From: Paramacrobiotus metropolitanus
Taxonomy: Eukaryota > Tardigrada > Eutardigrada > Parachela > Macrobiotidae
Reading direction: 5' to 3'
Assembly (NCBI RefSeq): GCF_019649055.1
Contig: NW_026570691.1
Location: forward strand, 1 to 18,530
DNA length: 18,530 nt
Made by a program: the position numbers and the translations under genes. Within the stretch, counting starts at the first letter, position 1. Every line of letters begins with the position of its first letter. Of this stretch, positions 10,219 to 18,530 are shown in pieces. The notes under the pieces were generated by a model, which was given only the letters and a program-made list of their open reading frames with translations, was not told the DNA's origin and did not search any database.

Positions 10219-10478
10219 ACAAACAATTTGACGGAGTTGATCGCACGTCTCATCGCTACTCAAGGGCGCCTTCATTACCACTGTGTCGCTGCTTTACCCT
10301 GTCCCCCCTGAGTGCATTTCTCTCATTTTCTTGATACTCCGAAGCCCATAACTGTTATCATATGTCGCCCTGTCTTCCTGTCTGGTGTCTGGAGCCTTGC
10401 TGGGGCCGGAGTTTGGGCTGTGGGAAGAAGTTCGCTGGTCATGGAGACGGACCGCTTGGGATCTCTGGACGTTGTGCT

Positions 10479-10836
10479 CGATGTAATCTGGGGCTAGTAT
10501 TTCAACGCTCTGCGTTTGGCCATTCAACCAGTGACCTAGCAAGTACAGCGTTCCGACGTTTCGTGTGCGTTTTTTCCGTGTCTGGTGCTGCTGAGAACCG
10601 TGGATCTACATTCTGGAACCCTGATGGCCCCTGGAACCCTCATTGCTTGCTCTCGCATTACTGTCGACTGTGTGTAGCCATTTTCGCGAACTCCTTGGCT
10701 GGTGAATCCTCCATGCCCTGTGGACGGATGAATGAGATGTGGAAGTCCGGAGCCGGACCTCTTGCTTGTTACGCACGATGTAATCTGGGGCTAGTAATTC
10801 AACGCTTTGCGTTTGGCCATTCAACCAGTGAACTAG
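10479..10836 (+). repeat. Pair of 61-base direct repeats 297 bases apart
   Basis: Copies at 10479-10539 and 10776-10836 begin CGATGTAATCTGGGGCTAGT and end with CTAG, differing at three sites. They lie in a GC-richer stretch (about 10260-10955) unlike the AT-rich intron sequence before it. The stretch sits between copy C exon 1 and the LTR element and is probably an older mobile element or fragment. I cannot assign a class. Confidence 0.8.
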
Positions 10837-10960
10837 TTTGTGTAGCATGTGTGGGTTCTGTCTTTTGGATTATCATCAGTCTTGTTTGTCGTGTTTTCAG
10901 AGTCTGGCAGATTTGCTTGTGTGCGGAATTTGTTCTGAAACATGTAATCGTGTGAATACA

Positions 10961-11155
10961 TGTCACGACTTGAAGGTGGCGGCATAATGTATTTATTATG
11001 AACCGCCACTGAGGGCGCAAACAACCAACTGATCGTTGTCATCAGGACAACAATGGCACAATGCAACCGCAGTTGCCATGCTGGACAACACACCACATAG
11101 AGGTCACAGCGGACACAACGTTCTCGTGACGTCAGTGCCACTGCACTGCGCCACA
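10961..11155. repeat. LTR, left copy
   Basis: This 195-base terminal repeat starts TGTCACGACTTG and ends CTGCGCCACA. It contains an inverted repeat at 10976-11009 (GTGGCGG-CATAAT, then ATTATG-AA-CCGCCAC) around a six-base loop. Confidence 0.93.
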
Positions 11156-11963
11156 CGCCCTTCACTTCTGAAGTGCCAACAAAGAAGTACAAATCCGTAG
11201 TCATACTAGTCAAAACACGTACGTACAGATACAAGCACCGAATTTTCTTAACAACGAGCATTAATTCCATTTTCCGTATTAAAATGCACAGACTCACTCA
11301 ACCCGTACAATTGCGTCCTTGTACGTACAACTCGCTAATTCTCCCTTGCTGGTGAAGGTCATCTGGCTGGCTCTCCGAGTCCAGCATTCATCACACTCTT
11401 TCCACGCCGTCCGTCTCACCGCGTTCTTCATGCCTCATCCAGGCTGACAAGCATCCGCACGGCTTCTTGATCCAATGGAAACTTACATCCTTTCACCACG
11501 TTCCTTGTTCATCATTTCAGAGACTATTCCTTGCCACTGGCACCGTCGCTGGCGTCCACGGCTGTCTGGCTTCGCTCTCCCCTCTGCCACGAAGGAACCG
11601 TCGGTCTCCAGGCTTCGCCCATTTCCCAGGTGCGTCGCCGAAACCAATTCTCTTCCTTGGCTGGGCAGCCTTAAGCAGACGTATATCTTGGTCACGGGCC
11701 TCACGGAGGAACGGTACTCGTCCGCCTGTCCACCGTCGCGGCTTTCCCAGCTGCCTCCACAGGTGCGGCACTTCTCCTCCCGCCCTGCTTTCCCTCGTGG
11801 ATCCCCTCCACGATTCAGGCACTCGCTCCCAGCACTAGCACGTTTTACATCCGATGGATGGAGTTGTTGTGCCTCTCCCTCGCTTGTCGAGCGCATCGTT
11901 CCGGCAGTAAAGCAGCATACATTAACACCTATACGCCACTAGTACTGACATCCTTCACGCCAC

Positions 11964-12158
11964 TGTCACGACTTGAAGGTGGCGGCATAATGTATTTATT
12001 ATGAACCGCCACTGAGGGCGCAAACAACCAACTGATCGTTGTCATCAGGACAACAATGGCACAATGCAACCGCAGTTGCCATGCTGGACAACACACCACA
12101 TAGAGGTCACAGCGGACACAACATTCTCGTGACGTCAGTGCCACTGCACTACGCCACA
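11964..12158. repeat. LTR, right copy
   Basis: The length and ends are the same as in the left copy. The two differences are ACATTCTCG for ACGTTCTCG and CACTACGCC for CACTGCGCC. Near-identity points to a recent insertion. Confidence 0.93.
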
Positions 12159-13194
12159 ATACAGTAAGTACTACAACAAAGTGTAGACTTTAAAGGGACA
12201 CCGCGCTACCATAATTCATTTACTGTGCAGCACAGTAACAGTGAATACCAAAATCATTTATCTCGTCGGTAATTGGGAGAGATGTCTGCATCATTTGGAT
12301 GCTCTTCTGAGTTTTTTTCGCGTAAAACTCGATTGGCTGATCATCGCCGACAAATCTGTACTGACATTTCCCGAGTTTGTAGACTTCCCTAGGCAGTGTC
12401 CAATGTTGCATACGGAAGACGATTTTGTAACATTCCAACCGGCGCATCAGCCAGCACCTGATTATGCCAGCGTGACCCGCCATCTACTACTAAAGAACTG
12501 CTTTAATAGCAAGCATTCGATCTGTTTCACGGCCATATCGCAGAGGTCATATGACAATCGGATCCGCACCGTCCCGCGGGGTCGTTTTCTGGCCTGCTGT
12601 TACGAGCCGTTCGTTCTTGTACTCCCTTACTGGAAATATAGCTTTACGGAATCAACAACATCCACGTTGGCAGTAGACTTCCAATCAGTGCTAGAGCATT
12701 CGTGCCCTGCACTTCCGGATAAAGCGGTCAGAGCCATGTTGACCTGGCTGGATTCGTTGAAAGAGGATGATGTAAGACAGAGATACTGTGGCATCTGGCC
12801 GTTTTTTCCGCTGTGTTATGAACTGTGAATATAATAAAAGTATGGTTTGCAAAAACCACGGTTTACGAAGATGATATTTTTTGGTGGAGGAAAAAGAAAA
12901 AGCCAAAAACTCTCGAAGACGTCAAAAATGATGTTGCTACCAAGTTACCTCCAAACTGTTTGCTCATGCTAACGCTCGCCTTGTTGGTGCCCGTTCCGGA
13001 AGCGTCTGCGCAAATATCTGTAGACACTAAATCTGATTCCGAAGATTCTGATTCGCAATCTTCTGCGCAAGAACACTATGACGCACACGCAGAGTCCGGC
13101 TCTGATTACAAAGATTACCTTAAACAGATTCTGTCCTTTAAATTAGGCAATAAGTTTGACGATTTACTTGAGATCTGGAAATGATGCATGGCAA

Positions 13195-13570
13195 TGCATT
13201 GGCCATTGGGTGTGCCATGTGATGTTACTCTTCACCGTAACTGGGACAAATTCTCGATTGGCGCCTATGGACTACGGTGGTATACCCGTAATCAGTATTC
13301 AAGTTTTATGTAATCGGTATTCAACACTAATGTTTAAACTTTGATCATTTTAATTAAAAATCTGCGCAAGCTTGGTGATCTGTTTACCGGCCGCTGCCGA
13401 ATAAACTTATTATAATATCATTGTCTCATACGATACTGAGCACGGAACGATAATGAACACTGAACTACGGCCAAAAACAATCAACAACATAAAATTAGTT
13501 AAAAACACGCTTTCCCGACGCTTTCTTTGTCTGATAACGAGTCCATTAGGCAATTAACATTTTCTTGTTG
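13195..13570 (+). repeat. 3' flank of copy C, shared with copy A
   Basis: Counterparts of the A flank are GGGTGTGCCATG, AACTGGGACAAATT, an AATCAACAACATAAA segment and CTTTCTTTGTCTGATAACGAG. Similarity is interrupted, with C about 120 bases longer. It marks the downstream reach of the ancestral duplication and probably the old 3' UTR. Confidence 0.62.
13400..13405 (+). terminator. Possible polyadenylation signal of copy C
   Basis: AATAAA lies 216 bases beyond the exon 4 stop codon of copy C, on the transcribed strand. Confidence 0.35.
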
Positions 13571-13850
13571 GATTTTAAGAAACAGCAAATGCCGGAAGTA
13601 CTCTTTTGCGCGCTTCTGACAGGCAGCTGCTGGGATGCTGTTTCCAGCCATTTATATGAGCGCGTTTTTTTATTGGGCAATAAACCATGGGTATAACTGC
13701 GCTGCAAAACGATTAATGCAGATGACCAATCAACTCTTATCTCATAGTTTTGCGAAAACACAGAATATGTAATCAAAACATAGTAATGCAGGGTTCCATC
13801 AATCACTTAGGTGGACGGTCACATCATATTATAGAAAACTTGCAAAAACG

Positions 13851-13856
13851 TTTATT
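13851..13856 (-). terminator. Polyadenylation signal of the serpin
   Basis: The minus strand reads AATAAA here, 71 bases past the serpin stop codon (13929-13927). That is a typical distance for a compact invertebrate 3' UTR. Confidence 0.5.
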
Positions 13857-13926
13857 GCTGCTACAGTTTATCCTTTGTATGTAACCACACAATCTGTATT
13901 GGTGCTACGAACAGTCTGGAAGGCAC

Positions 13927-16034
13927 TTATGGCTGCGGCAAGTCGGCTGGAGATTCAAAGCGGCCAATAAACAAGACAGCCTTGGTACGGTTGTGACGAA
14001 TTGCATAGAGAAAGGGATGATCGGCAAAAAATCGTCGGTAATCAGGAGTGTGACCCCCAGAGCTGCGACCGGCGGTTATCACTGCGCTGGCTGCGGCCGC
14101 TTTAGTTCCTTTCTCATCCACCTCTGAAAAATGGAAAAGTTTCTCGTTAAGTATCTTACAAAATTACATCTCGAGAAGTTATCATATCACGCGACAACAG
14201 ATAGTGTTCCAATTCCGCCATGTATCGCTTAAAGCGTAATCAAGGATTCCATGTTCATTCACAGGTTTTCCCATCTTTGCTTTATACGTAAACTATTCTA
14301 TAGTTACGGCGGAAAGAGTGTTATGTTATTGGGATAATTGCTGACTATCAGTTGGAAAAAACTTTTATTTAAACCTGAATCATATTTTGTAATAAAATTA
14401 TCAGTTAGAAAAAAAATTAACAAAGCAGCCGTTGATGCTAAGATCAGAATTCCCTTACCAATGAAGGTTTTATGGAAAGCCCCATCAACATGTGCGGGGC
14501 TATGGGGCACCAATCCCGAAAGGTCACATTCTGCAGTGAATATATTTGTAACACCGATGATTTTCAGCAGTTGCAGCAAATCAAAACCGCTCTCCAGCTT
14601 GAATTTCGGCAACCGAAGTTCGACTAACATCTGCGCTCCTTTTTCAGCCTTACTCTGCAGACGTTGCAAAACCTCCGCGGTCATGGCTTTTTCCAGACTT
14701 CGCAGCCCCGTGTCATTATTGGGCAAGAACACCAGCATAGATGCTTCGTGGTTAATATAGGGAATTTCCAGGTACTTCAAATCCAGTTGGTCATCCTCCA
14801 CGTATCGAAATTTATCCACAACATACATCATGGACACCGTGGCCGTTGATCCGTTCAGCAATTGAAAATCAGCGTCCGTGATGACTTCCTCAGGTGGAAA
14901 CACGGTATTCCACTGAGCGTTGAAATACACTGCATTGGCTAAAACAGCCAGGGTGTCCACGTCCAACGCCTCTTCCGGGATAAGATCTTGAATTTCCCCG
15001 CCGGTCCGCTCGGCGACCCATTTGTTGATGTCTTTGGCCGCTGCTGCCGGGTTAGCCGCGTAATCCTCGGTCTGAATGGAGGATTTGAGTTGCTGACTGG
15101 CCATGGACAGGTAATTCTGATTAAAATTCATACCTTTCCGCAGAAACACCTACAAACCAACGCGTGCTGACAGTTGCACAGTGTTCCGATTAATATATTT
15201 ACACTACCATACTGTACATAATATTCTTATACAAAAGCCAGTCATAGATGCGTAACCGCAAGTATCTAGACGACAGCCTAATACATCTCCGTCTGCTTGT
15301 TTGTAGTCAGAAATGATAACGGTTTCGGACCATACCTAACCAATTTTGCAGCCAAACCAACAACAGAACGCATCTCATTGCTTTAGCAGTATTTAAGAGC
15401 ATAATTACCTTTAACAAAATTTTAAACACAACGATACAACTAAATGCACTACAAATATCATGAAAATTAATATGTATTAAATACAATAAATACTGATATG
15501 CAAAACTAATTCATATTAAAACTGTACACACTAATTTGATATTCATAATTACATATTTCTCGTACATTCTGAAAACGGAGGTTTATTGCTGTCACTACAA
15601 ATAATAAAATGTAAGTATGATGAGAGTGCGAATAATCTAAAATTTACTGTGCGCAATGCATTGATTACCCCATTGGCCAGTGCTAACTGGAATGCATCAT
15701 CCTTTAATTTCGTTGACTTCGAGCTGGCAGATGTCTTATTTTTTCCTTTGTTATCCACAGGAGTTGCTGATGCCGCCTTCACTTTCAAGTCGCTCATCAA
15801 TTGCCCAAACGCACCGACCACGTCCGCATCCGCCCCTGATTTGGTGAATTCCTTGAAATCCAGCGCTTCATATAAATTATCCCGAGCGGGACCGCGTGCT
15901 CCTAGATACACCAACACCATAGCGTACAGAATGCTGATGGGAGACACTAAGAAATTTCCCGATTCCACCATCGACGTCGCGCCTCCATAGAGAGCCAGCG
16001 AGACATTGTTGATCGTGGGACTTAGGTCCGGCAT
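13927..16034 (-). CDS. Serpin, inhibitory type, predicted Arg-specific
   Basis: Coding exons on the minus strand are 16034-15669, 15149-14459 and 14123-13927, spliced at GT-AG with phases 0 and 1, giving 417 residues, a normal serpin length. Landmarks in order are the sheet-B/helix-B segment [15 protein letters not shown] (25-39), LALANG joined to VFLRKG (117-128), NAVYFNAQW, the FIEVDEKGT hinge (about 351-359), AAAASA, and the C-terminal signature [11 protein letters not shown]. With Gly358 as P15, P1 is Arg372 and P1' is Ser373. The hinge has small residues at P12-P8, which in the family means an inhibitor that traps its protease. Arg at P1 predicts a trypsin- or thrombin-like target. Residues 84-111 are an insertion with eight lysines between helix D and strand 2A. 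There is no KDEL-type ending. It converges on copy C. The start could instead be at 16445 (see the upstream exon). Confidence 0.93.
14124..14458 (-). other. Serpin intron before the reactive-loop exon
   Basis: The donor G|GTAAGGG and acceptor TTTTTCAG|AG splice ATT-G to AG-GTG, giving Ile-Glu-Val. This 335-base intron places the reactive loop and C-terminus in one exon, so the specificity loop forms its own exchangeable unit. Confidence 0.85.
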
Positions 16035-16390
16035 CGCTGCTTAAAATTGCAGACTTTAGTATAGTACAGCGGGCTAAGACAACTGTCGATTCCACTGCTG
16101 CGACAAGAAACGCGGTAAGCAGTTGAAGGAAATGTGCAACAGTTTTTGTAGACAGTGTTAGCGATCGAGTTACAGTAATTCAATAAAATATGAGGGTAGG
16201 GCCGATTTGTAATCGAGTCCGCTTCTGGCTTTTCGTGAATTATGGATAATTTATGTGCAGGTAATTGATGTTATTACTGATTAAAAGCAGATTTACTGGT
16301 AACTGGCTGAAGGCAACGTAAAGTCCGTCGCCTTTTGTGTGGAATTAAAGTTATAAAGTAAATTCCTATAGTGAAAATACGTAAACTCAC

Positions 16391-16445
16391 CGGATTCCCG
16401 GTTGTCTGCTGCAGTGACAGGTAGAAAGGTCATAAATTTTATCAT
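16391..16445 (-). CDS. Candidate first coding exon of the serpin
   Basis: On the minus strand ATG 16445-16443 opens 18 codons (MIKFMTFLPVTAADNRES) that end at a strong donor, CCG|GTGAGT (intron from 16390). Joining to an acceptor AAGCAG at 16038-16037 continues in frame through GCG into the ATG at 16034. The protein would then be 436 residues with a short hydrophobic N-terminus that could be a weak signal peptide. The match of phase and the strong donor are seen; use of the exon is inference. If false, the serpin starts at 16034 and is probably cytosolic. Confidence 0.42.
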
Positions 16446-18530
16446 CTCGGAAACTGTAGCGTTTTAATGTCCGCATGCTCGTATTCTGCAAATTAATCAC
16501 TTAACGCGAAACACATTTACAGCGCCCATACTACAGATAGATACTAGCGGCCTAGCCTACTACTTACTAGGTCGTCGTCTGATAGTGCAGGGCAGTTGTC
16601 GATATTTTTGTAACACTTTTACAGTAACCGTGTGTCAGTGCTTCTAAAGTTGTCTGTAATATTAATAACGCTTCATGTTGTACACTTGTAAAAATGGTGA
16701 TACATATTTTCACGTTCCTGTAGCGATACTGCATAATGTTTAAATAATTGGATCAGTCCACAATCATAGCGTTTCAAGATAGCACGAAACGGCTTTGCTA
16801 TCTGCCAAGCCGTTGTGATTGACGGGTTGTTGAAGTGGTTGTGAGGTATTGGTAGGCTGCCAGTAATTTCATGGCAGTGAGTGCAGAAATATTTCACAGC
16901 TGTTAACCTGTTAACTTTCTCTAAAATCATGCCGCACCTTCGAAAATGTCACTGCCAAGTGCAGACATTGTGTAAGTCAGACAGGCTGCATCTGAGTTTC
17001 GGATTTTTGTAAAATGGTTCTGATCGCGCAAAAGTGGTCAAACAGAGTGTGGTTTAGCTAATACTGACAGAAAACGTCGAACAGCAACCATGCTGCTGGC
17101 GGTTATTGTCGCTGCAGTTTATTATTTATACAATCATGGAAGCACACCATACATCTAAACTATGCATACAAAACTACGCAGAATTCAGAACTACATTAAA
17201 ATTGTTCGTGGTAAAAAACTGCAGTTCAAGAGTAAGCTTGAAATTGAATGGCATCTGGAAATAAATAAATAAGGAATGCACGTAAGCTAAACCAAGATGC
17301 CCTTTTTTTGACGATGTTAAGCAATACGAGAACAAAACAAAACAAAATATGTCAAGCAAAACTGTCATATATGTGACGAACGGCAAAATCTTTTGTTATG
17401 TCCGCTCGGGACAGTAGCAAACAACCAGCTAAATTGACATAACATAGTAACGCTGGCACTTCCATTACCTGTTGCTACGCCACAATGAACATCGGACAAT
17501 ATTCACATTCACGAGAATATACATACATCGCTGCACCTGTACGTACGTTTACGTGCACTATACAGTATACACTATAAAAACTCACATCCGGTCACTGATT
17601 TTGAGCTATTCCCGTTTTCCCAAAAACATTCGACTGCTAGCGGTCCCCTTATTGAACAATCGCTATCTCGTGGCATCCTGCAAAACCATAATATTTTGTA
17701 CACAAAGGGTAACGCTCAATTGACACTGAATGCTTAATGAAATAACATTTCACTGGCTGTCACTACCCGACTGAAGTTACGCGTGCCTGTGCTCTGATCC
17801 AATCCTGCTGGAGGGTTGGGATCTGAGTTATTCACTTAATTCGGTTCATTTTACGCACTTTGCGTCTCGCGCTCAGTAGCAGTGTTTACAGCTGTACACG
17901 TCTCGACATCCATTGGAATTTGTGGTTTCTTGGTGTGTGTTGCATTCGGTTTTCGCAATCAGGTAATCAATGTTTTAAAAAAGTCATTCAAGTTATCACA
18001 ATGTTCTTTTTTTGATAAAATTTATGTTTACATCCACTGATATCCGAAAGGTTCCAATTTACCACGGGAAAACTAAAATATAATATGAAATACTGGCACC
18101 TGCAGCAATATCGCAAAACAAGTTCCTTATGAAAATTCAGCGACATGGAAACAGTAGCTTGTGGATCTGAGCCACAAAGGTTTCGTAATTTTTGTATTTC
18201 TTTGCTGAAAACTACGTACATAAGAATATATTGTTGGACATATTGCTGGAAAGGCTCATTATGATGCTCCCCAGTCCTACAACATCGGTGAGTGAAATCA
18301 AGATGATAAAGCACACCTCATTCCATTTGTAATATGCTTCGGCTTGCCAGGACACGTTTGCAAATAGCTAAAATTTTAAGCATAAAAACACTGTTAAAAA
18401 AACATATTTTTTGTCAGCAGAAACTTTTGAAAGAACTAGATGAACACTCAGGTTAAGACTACGCTTAAAACTAAGATCAGTAATTCTGATAATACTCTGA
18501 TAAAACTAATATTTATACTCAGGTTTTCAA
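16446..18530. other. Region upstream of the serpin, no gene seen
   Basis: The stretch is AT-rich sequence with only short scattered frames, none with recognisable motifs. It should contain the serpin promoter, but no single TATA-like or initiator site stands out. Small imperfect inverted repeats occur (for example 17796-17823), of a size expected by chance. Confidence 0.5.

Larger units (their letters stand above)
9654..10260 (+). other. Intron-like remnant after copy C exon 1, no gene seen
   Basis: The stretch starts at the conserved donor of exon 1 (GTACGT, after GGCATGGAAG). It is AT-rich and holds no counterpart of exon 2. Apart from the two hairpins listed separately I see nothing in it. 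Confidence 0.6.
10961..12158 (-). mobile_element. Non-autonomous LTR retroelement (TRIM/LARD-like)
   Basis: Two direct repeats of 195 bases (10961-11155 and 11964-12158) begin TGT and end ACA. They enclose 808 bases and are flanked by the 5-base target duplication ATACA (10956-10960 and 12159-12163). The LTRs differ at two sites, both G to A at CpG. The interior has no ORF I can match to gag or pol. I infer minus-strand orientation for three reasons. An AATAAA lies within the LTR on that strand. A purine-rich GAAGTGAAGGG adjoins 11155. And one base inside 11964, the minus strand reads TGGCGTGAAGG, which has the TGG expected of a tRNA primer-binding site. The interior is visibly richer in G+C than the flanks. 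Mobilisation would need proteins from an autonomous relative. Confidence 0.9.
9256..13184 (+). pseudogene. F-box-like family gene, copy C (deleted and interrupted by repeats)
   Basis: Remnants lie in order: exon 1 (9256-9653), exon 3 from about 12195 to 12824, and exon 4 from about 12884 to 13184. Exon 1 begins with two adjacent ATGs and matches A and B to the ESWQP segment. It then jumps to the last 16 or so codons of the exon, a loss of roughly 440 bases, and the frame ends at TAG 9610-9612. Exon 2 and roughly the first 110 bases of exon 3 are absent. About 2.5 kb of unrelated sequence, including an LTR element, separates exon 1 from exon 3. The remaining exon 3 frame is open to TGA 12826-12828. 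The acceptor before exon 4 reads TTG where A and B have TAG. Exon 4 is the longest and cleanest of the three (ends in LEIWK). This is a pseudogene unless exons 3 and 4 are captured by another transcript. Confidence 0.82.

Noticed and set aside
10362-10955. 197-residue plus-strand frame in the repeat-rich stretch
   Set aside because: It runs across the 61-base repeats, reads both of them, and has low-complexity Cys/Ser content without a domain; chance opening is more likely.
11483-11896. 137-residue minus-strand frame inside the LTR element
   Set aside because: It overlaps long frames on the other strand in GC-rich sequence, shows no gag, protease or zinc-knuckle pattern (only a lone CRTC), and has no homologue I can name.
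10961-12158. CRISPR-like or satellite array
   Set aside because: There are only two repeat copies, far apart, with TG...CA ends and a target duplication, which identifies them as LTRs.
12825-13184. Independent gene starting at GTG 12825
   Set aside because: The frame begins in former intron sequence. It is exon 4 of copy C read through a lost acceptor.
15641-15668. Alternative serpin donor ACA|GTAAAT further downstream
   Set aside because: It would add seven residues between LALANG and VFLRKG, where serpins run continuously through strand 2A. The GGG|GTAATC donor gives the normal spacing.
17988-18314. 108-residue minus-strand frame
   Set aside because: AT-rich, no motif, no splice partner and no second copy in the window.

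Overview
The window is eukaryotic and almost certainly from an invertebrate animal. Its genes are split by short GT-AG introns (about 60 to 610 bases), with AT-rich spacers and AATAAA signals, and there is no bacterial operon structure. One gene is a clear metazoan-type serpin. The other genes form a tandem family with an F-box-like motif. The combination of small introns and a divergent, locally expanded F-box family made me think of a tardigrade, but that is a low-confidence guess from general impression.

Layout. Positions 879-13184 hold three tandem copies (A, B, C, all on +) of one four-exon gene. Exon 1 encodes a unique domain of about 272 residues. Exon 2 plus the start of exon 3 encode an F-box-like helix pair. 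The rest of exon 3 encodes a C-terminal domain of about 240 residues. Exon 4 encodes a basic, then hydrophobic, then acidic tail. A has a frameshift in exon 1, a 25-base duplication at the end of exon 1 and a frameshift in exon 2. B is the best copy; its only lesions, a stop and a frameshift in exon 3, both lie inside a plausible 61-base new intron. C is clearly broken: it has an internal deletion in exon 1, no exon 2, no 5' part of exon 3, and a lost acceptor before exon 4.

Inside C, between its exon 1 and exon 3 remnants, lies a young non-autonomous LTR retroelement (10961-12158). It has two 195-base LTRs differing at two sites and a 5-base target duplication. Just upstream is another repeat-bearing, GC-richer stretch (about 10260-10955) that I could not classify.

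Downstream, converging on the cluster from the minus strand, is an inhibitory-type serpin (coding 16034-13927, possibly starting in an extra exon at 16445). Its reactive loop carries A-G-R-S at P3-P1', as in vertebrate antithrombin. It also has a lysine-rich insertion just after helix D, the region antithrombin uses to bind heparin.

The F-box family would be expected to supply substrate adaptors for SCF ubiquitin ligases. The serpin would be expected to block a trypsin-like protease. Nothing in the sequence links the two functionally; they are simply neighbours. Positions 16446-18530 and most spacers show no supportable gene.
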